From positions 1 through 34,861 of the forward strand of contig OMIV01000019.1 in NCBI GenBank assembly GCA_900299185.1: a DNA stretch of 34,861 bases, written 5' to 3'. Below the pieces are notes generated by a model that ran no database searches, was not told where the DNA came from, and was given only the letters and a program-made list of their open reading frames with translations. A program made the position numbers and the translations under genes. Below, in pieces: positions 8,929-17,979 of this stretch; the stretch's first letter is position 1, and each line of letters opens with the position of its first letter. The stretch is from Planctomycetaceae bacterium. Lineage in GTDB: Bacteria > Planctomycetota > Planctomycetia > Planctomycetales > Planctomycetaceae.

Positions 8929-9369
8929 TCAGTGCCCAGCGAGTTTCAAAACCCAATTCAAGAGAATTGAAACCAAGAGCATCCCGGTAACGAATCGCGG
9001 CCATCTAGCCCGAGCAGAGTCTGGACTAAGCTTTCGAATTCTCCTGAGCAACACGAGCCGATACGGAACTTGCGCCGCAAAAAACAAAGCGACGAGCCAT
9101 CCGAATCGATGCATGGCAATGGACTTCGCCAGCTCAGATTTTGCGAGGAAAATAAAGCTGCGAGTCAGCCCACAAGCTGGACAGTCCGTTTGAAACCAAA
9201 CGCGACTCATACAAACTTCCGGCATGGGAAGATCTGGAAATAGAGCCACGACAACCCGACCGTCATTTCGAACGTCAGCCACAACTGCCGCAACAAAAAC
9301 CAGAATAACAATGACAATAACCGTTGCGTGAAATCGCACATTCACGTCGACGTCACGCCACTTCGTCAT
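8929..9369 (-). CDS. DUF2752 family small membrane protein
   Basis: From ATG 9369 the product has 146 residues. It carries the DUF2752 signature DCPACGLTRSF followed by the conserved amphipathic segment ending in HRFGWLVALFFAAQVPYR. There is a hydrophobic segment near the N-terminus (VIVIVILVFVAAVVADV) and another at the C-terminus (GMLLVSILLNWVLKLAG), so it is an integral membrane protein. A TTG four codons upstream (9381) has a better-spaced Shine-Dalgarno (AGGAGT, seven bases away) and may be the real start. DUF2752 proteins have no known function. The gene stands alone: it is separated from DUF1501 by about 300 bp and faces away from the kinase gene. Confidence 0.85.
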   Translation of the reverse strand: MTKWRDVDVNVRFHATVIVIVILVFVAAVVADVRNDGRVVVALFPDLPMPEVCMSRVWFQTDCPACGLTRSFIFLAKSELAKSIAMHRFGWLVALFFAAQVPYRLVLLRRIRKLSPDSARARWPRFVTGMLLVSILLNWVLKLAGH

Positions 9370-9388
9370 CAACGAATACAAATCCCGT

Positions 9389-9394
9389 ACTCCT
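9389..9394 (-). promoter_or_regulatory. Shine-Dalgarno AGGAGT favouring a TTG start at 9381
   Basis: Seven bases separate this AGGAGT from TTG 9381, whereas the ATG at 9369 has no ribosome-binding sequence at usual distance. The start of the DUF2752 gene is therefore ambiguous by four codons. Confidence 0.5.
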
Positions 9395-9783
9395 AAGAGC
9401 CGAAAAGGCCTCGCCACACAGCATTGAAAACTGGGAGTCGCAGTCCCGCTGTTGCAGCCTGGCGACGACAGGACTGCGACTGCCATCTCGCGTCCTTCAA
9501 AGGCTTGCTTCAGACAGATCAAATCAAAAAGTTCGGTTAGACATCAATTTCGCATTGGCCGCCATCAGGCGAAACCGAAGTCCGTTCGAGGCGCCAATCC
9601 CTGATGACCCAACAAACTCGGTTAAATTGCCAACTTGACGGAATCGTGCTGTCGCCGATCTCAAGCGAGCTTAAGGAGCTGAAACGGGAAAACCACTCGA
9701 CGCCTCAAAACAATCAAGCTACCCTCGACGGTTTGCCAGAGCCGTTCGATCACTCCGAAACGCCTACCAATTAGCGGCATTCG
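9395..9783. other. Divergent intergenic region
   Basis: About 390 bp between the divergently transcribed DUF2752 and kinase genes. It should hold both promoters, but I could not identify convincing -35/-10 pairs. No gene, tRNA or strong hairpin was seen. Confidence 0.4.
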
Positions 9784-11319
9784 ATGAGCATGACTATCCC
9801 CGAGCTACTTAAGTCCCTCTCCGATAGCGGTCTGCTGTCTGAAGATCAGCTTAAGGGCATTCATGATTCCACCTCGAATTCGCGGCCGTTTAAGACCTCT
9901 GACGAATTTGCCCGAGAGCTTGTTCGACAACATCACCTGACAAAGCTCCAAGCAGCTGCCGTTCTTCAAGGTAAGATTAAGAACCTTCTATTTGGCGACT
10001 ACGTTGTTTTGGAGAAGCTTGGCTCCGGCGGAATGGGGCAAGTCTTTAAGGCCCGACACGGCCCTACGTCAAAATTAGTGGCGCTCAAAGTTTTGTCCGC
10101 TGATGCCGTAAAAAATCGACGACTGGTTGAGCGATTTAAGAAGGAAGCAAAGGCCGTCGCGCGACTCAAACACCCCAACATTGTGCGTGCTTACGAAGCC
10201 GGCAAGATAAATCGAATCCGCTACCTCGTCATGGAGTTTGTCGATGGCGAAAACATGCTGGATCGAGTCAAACGCAAGGGCCAATTGTCCGTCGACGAGA
10301 CCGTCAGCTGCGTTCTTCAAGCTGCACGTGGGCTCGAATATGCCCACCAGAAAGGGATCATTCATCGCGACATCAAGCCGTCGAACTTCATGCGTGATCG
10401 AAAAGGACGCGTAAAGATCCTCGATATGGGATTAGCCAGAGTCGATGACGGCGAAGACGAAGACGACTCCATGCGTCTGACAATCCCCGGCCAGATGCTT
10501 GGAACCGCTCGATTCATGGCACCCGAGCAAATCGAAGATGCTCGAAAATCGGACATCCGATCCGACGTCTATTCCCTCGGTTGTACGATGTATTTTCTCC
10601 TAAGAGGAAAAGCTCCGTACTCCGGAGAAACAGTCGCTCACACATTGATGGCCCACGTCAGTGCTCCAATTCCAGACCTTTGCCGCAAACGCTCAGACGT
10701 ACCGCAATGGCTTGGAGATGTCTTCAACAGGATGCTTGCCAAGAAGCCCGCTGACCGTTTTCAAACAATGAGCGAGTTGGTCGAAGTCATCCAAAAACAT
10801 CTCGGAGAAGAACTGTCGCGCCACGAACCGGAAGTGACCGACCAGGAACAAGTAGATGACGAATACGCTCGAATGATTGTTGATGAGGAAGGCACATCGC
10901 TCGAAGAACTCTTCAGTGACGACGGCGGACAGCCTATTCCCGATGAACAATTCAGCGAGCCTGAAAATGTTGATATTCCCGACCCCGATATGGCGAGCCA
11001 GGAACAGCAGGAGTCAACTTCGCCGCAACCTCATAACAAGCAATTAGATCGTAACTCGCCACCGCGAGAAGAGTTCCCCAACTCTGAAAATCAAGACAGC
11101 CCCCAGCGTCAATCAAAGCCAGAATCAGCGAGGGCGAATAAAGAGGTAGCAAACTCAGGCCAATCAGATCTCGGCATGGCCTCGCTGCCAATCGCCGAAC
11201 GTCTCAAGTCTCGCAGACTGCAGGAAGCCAAGGCCGCCAAGCGCCTGAAGACAATTATCATAACCGTCGTCGGCGTCGCCTTCATATCATTGATTGGATT
11301 CTTCCTACTGCGAAAGTAG
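9784..11319 (+). CDS. Membrane-anchored Ser/Thr protein kinase (PknB-like)
   Basis: 511 residues from ATG 9784; ATG 9790 is an alternative and no clear Shine-Dalgarno separates them. Residues 1-70 form an N-terminal extension (ending HHLTKLQAAAVLQGKIKNLL) of the kind commonly found before planctomycete kinases. The kinase domain spans about 73-340. It has a Gly-rich loop (GSGGMGQVF, 80-88), catalytic Lys102, Glu121, HRD with Asp196, Asn201, DMG with Asp214 in place of DFG, and APE at 246-248. All catalytic residues are present, so it should be active. An acidic, Gln/Ser/Pro-rich linker (about 345-475) leads to a single C-terminal transmembrane helix (about 488-509). The kinase domain therefore probably faces the cytoplasm and no sensor domain lies outside. 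Neighbours give no clue to substrates. Confidence 0.95.
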   Translation: MSMTIPELLKSLSDSGLLSEDQLKGIHDSTSNSRPFKTSDEFARELVRQHHLTKLQAAAVLQGKIKNLLFGDYVVLEKLGSGGMGQVFKARHGPTSKLVALKVLSADAVKNRRLVERFKKEAKAVARLKHPNIVRAYEAGKINRIRYLVMEFVDGENMLDRVKRKGQLSVDETVSCVLQAARGLEYAHQKGIIHRDIKPSNFMRDRKGRVKILDMGLARVDDGEDEDDSMRLTIPGQMLGTARFMAPEQIEDARKSDIRSDVYSLGCTMYFLLRGKAPYSGETVAHTLMAHVSAPIPDLCRKRSDVPQWLGDVFNRMLAKKPADRFQTMSELVEVIQKHLGEELSRHEPEVTDQEQVDDEYARMIVDEEGTSLEELFSDDGGQPIPDEQFSEPENVDIPDPDMASQEQQESTSPQPHNKQLDRNSPPREEFPNSENQDSPQRQSKPESARANKEVANSGQSDLGMASLPIAERLKSRRLQEAKAAKRLKTIIITVVGVAFISLIGFFLLRK

Positions 11320-11567
11320 TCATGGCGTAACTTGAGAAATCGACAACTTTCTCGACTCCATAATGCGCAAGACTATTCAGTTTTCAATTCGTTCGCTGTG
11401 TCAATTCAGCAACCAACAACGACATTAAATTATCAGTTTGTGCGAACTTCTCACGACGAACCTGTCTCGCAGAGTTCGTGCCCCAACTTCACGCAGCACA
11501 AACTCTGCGGTGGCATGGCAACTCTGCATCGAGAGCACTGCAGACTCGAATTCCAAGAATGCGGGTA

Positions 11568-13721
11568 TTAATCAGCTGGCGGGGCTTTAAGTTCGAGCAC
11601 TTTGACTCCGCCTTCGACGGCTTCTAACGCCACTGCAAATTTGGCGGTCGCCACTTTGCAGACGCCATTCGAACCGCCTTTGCAGTATCCATACGAGACA
11701 GCGATCGTCAGTTTGCCTTTTCCAGCAGCTCCGGTTGAAGGCAACTCAAAGACAGCAAACTCGCCGTCAAGTTTGCCCGCGACGGACTTACCAATACTTT
11801 CACTCGCAATCACATTCTGTGTGCCTTCAGTCGTCACTTTTGCCTTCAGCGGATATTCAGCGTTTAATTTGAACTCTGCTGGTAACTGGAAGCTCACCTT
11901 CGTCTTGATCGTCTTGCCGATCGTTAGCTTGGTCGGAGCAACGTCAACAGGCTTCTGTTCGTTGACTGTAATCTCTTCAGCAGCTCCGGTGCTCGCGGGA
12001 GCCGCCAAGCCTTCAACATCGAAAACAGTACCAACCGGTTTCGTTGCCTTAGTATCAACGACCACGACCCTGTGATTATTAGTATCGGCGATAAAAAGCT
12101 GAGTACCAACGAGAGTCATTCCAGCAGGCTCATGTAGTCGGACTGGATCGAGACTATCACCAATCGTCTTATCGCCGAGCCACGTCTTTGATTCCCGAGA
12201 TTCCAAATCGACGATCTTGATCTTGTGATTGTACGAGTCAGCAACAAACAGCTTGCCATTGCTGTGCAGCACCCCCAGAGGATGCTGTAATCGAGCCTTA
12301 TTTCCGACTCCGTCAACATCTCCGAATTCAAAGAGCGTCGCACCGCGCGGCAAATCGTGCTCACCAACAACTGTCGTCACCTTGCCGTCGGGATCGACTG
12401 CGACCTTACGAATTGAAGAACCTTCACTGTCGGCGACGTACAAGAATTTGCCGTCGCTCGTAATCCCTGAAGGCTGCGCAAATGCCGAGACCTCATGCGA
12501 GCCGTTGGTAATGTCTTCTCGACCCGTTCCCGAAAAAACGCTGATTGAGTTCGAACCGAACTTGTGCTGCCACAACTGGTGCGGCCCAGCCATTGCGATG
12601 AAAAGCGTGTTGCCGACAATTGTCAGATCCCACGGACTATTCAGAGCGGTCTTAAGCAGGTCACCACCCGAATCTCGACCACGCGCCTGCTGTCCAGTTC
12701 CAGCCAAAGTGCCAACCTTTTTCGACTTAAGATCAACAGTTCGGATGAGGTGGTTCTCAGTGTCGGCGACGTACAGAGTGTCACCTTTCAGAACCATTCC
12801 TTGAGGATGGTCGAACGCCGCGTCGGCATATTTGCCATCTTTGTGGCCGATCTTGCCACTACCGATGACATCAATCAGCTTGCCATTCAGGCTGCTGACC
12901 ACAATTCGATTGTGATTGCTGTCAGAGATAAAGAGTCGCTGGCCAGCTTCATCTGCGAGCAACTTACCAGGGAACTTCAGCCCCTTGCTTTTGACTCGGC
13001 TGCGCTCCAAGTCGAAACGAATTGGACCGGACTTGAGCGTTCCCTTTGCGGAATGAAACTCAACGAGGCTCCCCACAACTTCATCCAGCAACTCTCGATT
13101 GCCCTCTCCAGGAGCAACTCCGACGAGCATACCTTCAGGGTCGATCACCGCGATCGTGGGCCAACTTCTCGTTTGGAACTTCCGCCAAATGACCATCTCC
13201 GAATCGTTCACAACCGGGTGCTCGATCTCGTATCGAACAATGGCTCGACGAATCGCTTCAGTGTCCTTCTCATTGTCGAACTTGGCTGAGTGACAGCCGA
13301 TGACAACAAGCTCTTTGTCATACTTCTTTTCGAGGTACTTGAGGTCCGGCAAAACGTGCATGCAATTGATGCAGCAATAAGTCCAAAAGTCGATGATCAC
13401 GATCTTGCCGCGCAAGTCCTTGAGGCTGATTTCTCCCGAGCAATTCAGCCAAGCAGAGCCACCTTCGAGACTGGGAGCTTGAGCTCGACCGGGAAATCGA
13501 TTTTCGATGGGCTTGCCGTCCTTCATGACCACCGCACCTTTTCCATCGGCCTTGGAACTATCGCCTTGAGCGTCATTCGGCTTCTTCTTGCCAGAGTCCT
13601 GAGCCCAACATCCCGTTGGCAACAGCAAGCCGAGACCGATGGTGATTATCACCATTATAGACAACAGTTTTCCAAGCGAACTCGGGGCGCGATGACCGGT
13701 TCGAAACGCATGACTACACAT
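11568..13721 (-). CDS. NHLRC2-like protein: thioredoxin fold plus NHL beta-propeller
   Basis: 717 residues from ATG 13721, with GGGAG five to six bases upstream. A hydrophobic signal segment (about 22-40) ends in a Cys-Trp-Ala context (TGCWAQ), possibly a lipoprotein or a cleavable signal. Residues about 80-235 form a TlpA/thioredoxin-like domain with WTYCCINCMH (redox pair Cys117 and Cys120) and cis-Pro188 (SWPT). NHL repeats (about 250-575) follow, for example DSNHNRIVVSS, DTENHLIRTVDL, DSYNHKIKIVDL and DTNNHRVVVVD. A beta-rich C-terminal domain completes the protein. This architecture and the CCINC motif match the NHLRC2 family. Export and a periplasmic thiol-redox role are inferred. The gene converges with the upstream kinase gene and has no operon partner. 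Confidence 0.93.
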   Translation of the reverse strand: MCSHAFRTGHRAPSSLGKLLSIMVIITIGLGLLLPTGCWAQDSGKKKPNDAQGDSSKADGKGAVVMKDGKPIENRFPGRAQAPSLEGGSAWLNCSGEISLKDLRGKIVIIDFWTYCCINCMHVLPDLKYLEKKYDKELVVIGCHSAKFDNEKDTEAIRRAIVRYEIEHPVVNDSEMVIWRKFQTRSWPTIAVIDPEGMLVGVAPGEGNRELLDEVVGSLVEFHSAKGTLKSGPIRFDLERSRVKSKGLKFPGKLLADEAGQRLFISDSNHNRIVVSSLNGKLIDVIGSGKIGHKDGKYADAAFDHPQGMVLKGDTLYVADTENHLIRTVDLKSKKVGTLAGTGQQARGRDSGGDLLKTALNSPWDLTIVGNTLFIAMAGPHQLWQHKFGSNSISVFSGTGREDITNGSHEVSAFAQPSGITSDGKFLYVADSEGSSIRKVAVDPDGKVTTVVGEHDLPRGATLFEFGDVDGVGNKARLQHPLGVLHSNGKLFVADSYNHKIKIVDLESRESKTWLGDKTIGDSLDPVRLHEPAGMTLVGTQLFIADTNNHRVVVVDTKATKPVGTVFDVEGLAAPASTGAAEEITVNEQKPVDVAPTKLTIGKTIKTKVSFQLPAEFKLNAEYPLKAKVTTEGTQNVIASESIGKSVAGKLDGEFAVFELPSTGAAGKGKLTIAVSYGYCKGGSNGVCKVATAKFAVALEAVEGGVKVLELKAPPAD

Positions 13722-14149
13722 AGCTCACTCCCTGATGGCTTCGCGTCAAGTTGACGGCCGAAAGATCACAAGTCGTGTCAGACGACCTCCCGTTTAGGTG
13801 CCTTGCAGGCGAGCGGCATCCTAAGCATTCGGGAGCGATTTGCGACTGGAATAGCGATGGCTGATGGATGATGGCGACTAGAACCGTCGCTGCCGCATGA
13901 TTCGAATCCATCTCAACCGTATGCAGCTATTCGACCATTGAGTTCGATTCCGCCACGCATGAGTTTGGCTAGAATCCCCCGCTCGGCTGAGCTTCCCTAA
14001 TTCGGTTGCGACCTTTAAGAACCGAATTTACCTACTCAGCATCCCCGATCACGACCGGGTATTGGCTCGTAATTCCAAGCCCGAAACGACGCTCCACGGC
14101 GGAGCGAGCAGCTCTCACTCGTCTCAAAACGTTAGATATTGGTGACTCC
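13722..14149. other. Divergent intergenic region with a 9-bp inverted repeat
   Basis: About 430 bp between the divergent NHLRC2-like and TIGR02996-type genes. It contains an exact inverted repeat, AATTCGGTT at 13999-14007 against AACCGAATT at 14020-14028. The 12-base loop GCGACCTTTAAG recurs at 20783-20794 before apbE. The repeat could be an operator or a small extragenic palindrome. No gene seen. Confidence 0.5.
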
Positions 14150-14911
14150 ATGAAGGCCGATCCGAAGGTCAAAGAATCACAACAGTTACGCGAGAAGTTC
14201 GAGAAACGAATCTTTGAAAAACCAGGAGAGACGAAGCGGCATGAAGACTATGCCGAGTTCCTCAAGTCGATCGATGACCCACGCGGCGAGTTCATCGAGT
14301 TGAATCTCGCTCACGAAGACAAACGCATGACTCGGGAGCACCAGATCTATAACGAGATCCGCCAGCGTGAGATCTTGGCAAAGCACGGCCGTAAGTGGCT
14401 CGGAAAACTAGCGGACTTCGTCTTGCTCAAAAGCCAACCTGGTCGAGATTTCGAATTCAAGCCGGGCTGCCGATTGTGGTGGTGGCGAGGTTGGATCAGC
14501 GGCCTACAAACCGATGAGCTTACATTGAAGGTCACTCAGGTTCTGCTGCATGCGCCAGAACTTCGATTCTTTAGCAAGCTGGTCATCATCGATGCATTGA
14601 ATGCGACCTGCGATTACCTGCATGAGTGGGGCTTGCTCGACAAGATTCGAGAACTCGATTTGGCCTACGGACGCATTACCGACAAGGGTGCGATGGTGCT
14701 CGCCAATGACAAGTCACTGAAGAAGCTTGCAGCGTTAGACGTGACTGGTAATCAAATCTCTGAGGAAGCAATTGCAGCCCTCAAGAAGGCGTTCCCGAAA
14801 GTTGGCATCGACGAACAGCACATCCCGATGGTTCCAGGTAGCCTCTCGCGAGCGGCTGGTGGTGCCCCGGTGCCACGAGCGGCCGGTGACGATGACGACG
14901 AAGACGAGTGA
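14150..14911 (+). CDS. TIGR02996-type protein with C-terminal leucine-rich repeats
   Basis: 253 residues from ATG 14150. The N-terminal part contains the repeat-companion signature found mainly in planctomycetes and myxobacteria: YAEFLKSIDDPRGEFIELN (about 33-51). The C-terminal half has two leucine-rich repeat units (IRELDLAYGRITDKGAMVL and LAALDVTGNQISEEAIAAL), and the tail is acidic (DDDDEDE). There is no signal peptide, so it is probably cytoplasmic and a protein-protein interaction module. The frame stays open upstream to a TTG at 14006, but that segment has poor protein character. It lies 88 bp before the FlgG-like gene in the same direction and could be co-transcribed with it. Function unknown. 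Confidence 0.85.
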   Translation: MKADPKVKESQQLREKFEKRIFEKPGETKRHEDYAEFLKSIDDPRGEFIELNLAHEDKRMTREHQIYNEIRQREILAKHGRKWLGKLADFVLLKSQPGRDFEFKPGCRLWWWRGWISGLQTDELTLKVTQVLLHAPELRFFSKLVIIDALNATCDYLHEWGLLDKIRELDLAYGRITDKGAMVLANDKSLKKLAALDVTGNQISEEAIAALKKAFPKVGIDEQHIPMVPGSLSRAAGGAPVPRAAGDDDDEDE

Positions 14912-14987
14912 TTCCCAAAATTTTCTGAAGTGCTGAGTGCTGTCCAAGTCCGTTTCGGACATCGATTCGGAGAATCGAATTCATCGC

Positions 14988-14994
14988 AAGGAGG
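14988..14994 (+). promoter_or_regulatory. Strong Shine-Dalgarno AAGGAGG fixing the FlgG-like start
   Basis: AAGGAGG is followed by CGGGG and then ATG at 15000. It decides this start over the earlier in-frame opening at 14937. Confidence 0.85.
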
Positions 14995-14999
14995 CGGGG

Positions 15000-16151
15000 A
15001 TGAAGCGGCAATCATTGCTTATGGCCGGATGTTTCGCGGCCACATTAACCATCGGGTGGTTGATCGGTCGCAATGTCGGCATTCAGCGTGAGCCAGCAGC
15101 CGCTCATGTGGTGCAGCTCGACTCGCGGACGATGCAATTGTTACTACAGCGGGACTCAGGTTCGGCAGCCACCTCGACTCTGCCCAGTGGCAAAGTGAGT
15201 CTCACGGATTCGGAAGCTAAGCCATCTGAGAACTCTCCCGACATCGAATACTTTCCACAGGCGATTGAGTCTGCCGGAGCGCGCTCAATTTCAGAATCAA
15301 AGGTCGAACAAGAGAAGGTCTGGGACGAGTCGCTCGCTCATCTCGAACCACAAGCTGCTCACGAGATTCTGGCGTTGAAGAGCAAGTTAGGTTCGGTCGC
15401 TGCAACCTCATTTGGATTGAACCATTTGCAGCCGACCGGCGTGGAACCTGCGGTCCTTCAGCTTCCCAATGACGGAACCATTAAAGCCGTCGAGCCATCG
15501 AGACCGGCTCTGCAATTGGCCGAAGCACAGCCATCTCTTGTGAAGCTCGAAATCCCGCACGTTGGCGATTCCGACATCACACTTGAGCAATGGCGAGACA
15601 TTGAAAGACATAATGCAAGGCACGCCAGTCTGCCCGGCTTCAAACGGTCACAGACTATCGATCTCCGGTCGAGTGGAAGGACGACCTTCGAGCAACGCTT
15701 GGATCTCAACCCCGGAATCATTGAGGCAACCAACAACCCGTTCGACATCGCGATCGAAGGTGAAGGTTGGTTCGTCGTCGTAGATGCTGATGCCACTCAA
15801 TACTTAACACGGTGTGGCTTGATGGTGATCGACGAGAAGTCGCAATTGGCGATCAAGACGGAACGAGGCCCCCTGCCACTCGCCCCGGCCATCGTTGTTT
15901 CGATGAAGGCCCAAAAACTGATCGTTGATAAGGACGGAACGTGCCGCACGTGGAGCGAAGGCCAAGACACCCCCACGACGATTGGCAAAGTGAAATTGGG
16001 AAGCTGTCTAAATCCAGCCCAGCTTCGTTTTAACGATGATGGACTCTACGTCGCTAACAATGCGTCGGGTGCGGTCTGGACTGCAAATGCTGGCGAACGA
16101 GGACTTGGCACATTCCGCCAAGGAGCGTTGGAACGATCGAACGCAGAATAG
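15000..16151 (+). CDS. Membrane-anchored FlgG/FlgF-like (flagellar rod/hook family) protein
   Basis: 383 residues from ATG 15000. A single N-terminal transmembrane segment (about 5-23) is followed by a long, probably disordered linker (about 30-190). After it comes sequence recognisably like flagellar rod proteins. HNARHASLPGFKRSQ (about 205-219) resembles the FlgG N-terminal rod motif, and GIIEATNNPFDIAIEGEGWF (about 239-258) resembles the hallmark start of the FlgE/F/G core. The protein ends at LGTFRQGALERSNAE, exactly where FlgG would continue into its C-terminal polymerisation helix, which is missing here. Flagellar rod proteins lack an N-terminal membrane anchor, so this is probably not a working rod subunit. 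No other flagellar gene is nearby. I infer a Sec-inserted envelope protein that re-uses the FlgG core fold. Confidence 0.8.
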   Translation: MKRQSLLMAGCFAATLTIGWLIGRNVGIQREPAAAHVVQLDSRTMQLLLQRDSGSAATSTLPSGKVSLTDSEAKPSENSPDIEYFPQAIESAGARSISESKVEQEKVWDESLAHLEPQAAHEILALKSKLGSVAATSFGLNHLQPTGVEPAVLQLPNDGTIKAVEPSRPALQLAEAQPSLVKLEIPHVGDSDITLEQWRDIERHNARHASLPGFKRSQTIDLRSSGRTTFEQRLDLNPGIIEATNNPFDIAIEGEGWFVVVDADATQYLTRCGLMVIDEKSQLAIKTERGPLPLAPAIVVSMKAQKLIVDKDGTCRTWSEGQDTPTTIGKVKLGSCLNPAQLRFNDDGLYVANNASGAVWTANAGERGLGTFRQGALERSNAE

Positions 16152-16276
16152 AAGTTGAAATTTCAGAGATGCTCTCAAGCGAGCCTCTCTAAAGTCAGTT
16201 GTCATACAGCGCCAGACGCCAATCCCGCGTAACGCCAATTAGATGAACTCGAACGCTTCACCCTTCCCTTCAATGA

Positions 16277-17731
16277 TTATTCGACGATGCTTTCAATCAC
16301 CTGACCATGCACGTCAGTGAGACGCCGCTGAATGCCGTTGTGATAGAAGCTCAATCGCTCGTGATTGAGGCCGAGCAGATGCATCGTTGTGGCGTGTAAG
16401 TCATAGGAGTAAGTGGGATTCTCAGCCGCCTTGAAACCCAGCTCGTCCGTGGAACCATGGGCTGTGCCCCCCTTAATTCCGCCGCCAGCCAGCCACACAG
16501 TGAAGGCACCGGGATTGTGATCCCGACCTTTGCCGCCTTGACTCGCAGGCTGACGTCCAAACTCCGTCGTACACATGACGAGCGTGCTATCGAGCATCCC
16601 GCGTGACTTCAGATCTGCCAGCAAGGCACTGGCCCCGGAATCAAGCACCGCTCCCCAGTATCCATGATCGCGTACCAAGTCTTCGTGACTGTCCCAATTC
16701 GGACGAATCTTTCGCGCGGTCGTATTCTCGGCGCCGCAATAGATCTGCACGAACCGCACTCCGCGTTCGACCAATCGTCGAGCGAGCAAGCACTGACGGC
16801 CAAACGGGCCGACGTCCTCATGATCAACGACATACAACTTGCGAATCGCCTCTGACTCGCGCGAGATGTCAGTCACTTCAGGAGCACTCAATTGCAAGCG
16901 AGCAGCCAGCTCATAAGCCGCGATTCGTGCTTCAAGCTCCGAGTTCCCTTCGCGCGTGACTGCATGTTGCCGGTTCAGTGACTGTAAGAAGTCGCGGCTT
17001 CGTCGTTCGTTCTCACCTGCTAATTGAGAAAAGGACTTCGGAGGAAACAAGTCCGCGATCGGAGCCTTCTCTTCATTAGCATCTGCGTTGAGCGTCGTGC
17101 CTTGGTAGATCGCTGGAAGAAATCCTGCACCCCAGTTGATAACGCCGCCCGGCGGAAGACCTCGCGGATCCGGCAGCACAACGAACGACGGCAGGTTTTC
17201 GCTCAGGCTGCCCAGGCCATAGGTCACCCACGCTCCCATGCTCGGGAAACCCGGCAAGATGCAGCCACTGTTGGCCATGAACATCGCGGGACCATGCAGC
17301 GCGGTCTTGCTCTGCATCGAGTGAATGAAGGCCATGTCATCGACGCGACTTGCCAGCTTGGGGAACAAGTCACTGATCCAACGACCGCACTCGCCATGCG
17401 GACGAAACGGCCAATAGCTGCCCTGACAATTCCCTGGCTTGGACGCAAAGAACTGCAATTTGCCATCGGGGTCGAATGGTTGTCCCTGTCGACGCGCAAG
17501 CACGGGGCGATAATCCCACGAGTCCACGTGACTCAATCCACCGGGACAAAACAGATGAATCACGGCCTTGGCGCGAGCAACATGATGAGCCGCTTTAGCC
17601 ATCAGCGGATTCGATGCGGCCTCGGCATCCTGCAACATTGCCGCCAAGGCAATGCCGCCAAACCCACCAGCCATCTGCTGGAGAAAGTCGCGTCGCGGAG
17701 TCGACGTTGCTGCCTGCTGAGAGTTCGCCAT
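16277..17731 (-). CDS. DUF1501 domain protein with Tat-type leader (copy 2)
   Basis: I choose ATG 17731 (484 residues). The frame opens earlier, at 17863, but the first 44 residues look non-coding and the conserved leader begins just after 17731. The leader contains RRDFLQQMAGGFGGIALAAM (about 14-33). DUF1501 hallmarks follow: AKAVIHLFCPGGLSHVDSWD, the Met-rich substrate-side segment near HGPAMFMANSG, RRLVERGVRFVQIYCG, NWDSHEDL and TEFGRQPASQGGKGRDHNP. The C-terminus YDLHATTMHLLGLNHERL is typical of the larger subfamily that usually follows a DUF1549/DUF1553 gene. Here its upstream neighbour is instead a Gfo/Idh/MocA oxidoreductase, separated by a palindromic repeat. Enzymatic role unknown. 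Confidence 0.93.
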   Translation of the reverse strand: MANSQQAATSTPRRDFLQQMAGGFGGIALAAMLQDAEAASNPLMAKAAHHVARAKAVIHLFCPGGLSHVDSWDYRPVLARRQGQPFDPDGKLQFFASKPGNCQGSYWPFRPHGECGRWISDLFPKLASRVDDMAFIHSMQSKTALHGPAMFMANSGCILPGFPSMGAWVTYGLGSLSENLPSFVVLPDPRGLPPGGVINWGAGFLPAIYQGTTLNADANEEKAPIADLFPPKSFSQLAGENERRSRDFLQSLNRQHAVTREGNSELEARIAAYELAARLQLSAPEVTDISRESEAIRKLYVVDHEDVGPFGRQCLLARRLVERGVRFVQIYCGAENTTARKIRPNWDSHEDLVRDHGYWGAVLDSGASALLADLKSRGMLDSTLVMCTTEFGRQPASQGGKGRDHNPGAFTVWLAGGGIKGGTAHGSTDELGFKAAENPTYSYDLHATTMHLLGLNHERLSFYHNGIQRRLTDVHGQVIESIVE

Positions 17732-17864
17732 CAGAGCACCCCGTAAAGAAAGTGACCGACAGAACTCGCACTGCTGAGTCGATCTCAGCGGCGGAATGCT
17801 GTCGGTCACATCCAATCGAATCAGCCAACTGCGTCTTGAATGCTTAGTCTTCGGGGCGTCCATA

Positions 17865-17931
17865 TCAGTCGCGGAGCGACTGAGCTACGTAGGCGAGTCG
17901 CTCCGCGACTCGCATCACCACAAATTCAAGC
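17865..17931. repeat. 67-bp palindromic extragenic repeat, copy 1
   Basis: Contains AGTCGCGGAGCGACT and, 14 bases later, its exact reverse complement AGTCGCTCCGCGACT, so it can fold into a 15-bp stem. The 67 bp match copy 2 (33409-33475) at 65 positions. It lies between the DUF1501 gene and the oxidoreductase gene. Confidence 0.9.
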
Positions 17932-17938
17932 ACCGCAT

Positions 17939-17969
17939 CGCGTGCTCGCTCAACCAGAGCAAGCACGCG
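17939..17969 (-). terminator. Stem-loop after the Gfo/Idh/MocA gene, possible terminator
   Basis: CGCGTGCTCGCTC (17939-17951) pairs with GAGCAAGCACGCG (17957-17969) with one mismatch and a 5-base loop. It lies 11 bp past the stop codon of the oxidoreductase on the minus strand. There is no T-tract, so it may be an mRNA 3'-end stabiliser rather than a strict intrinsic terminator. Confidence 0.55.
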
Positions 17970-17979
17970 ACCGACTGAA

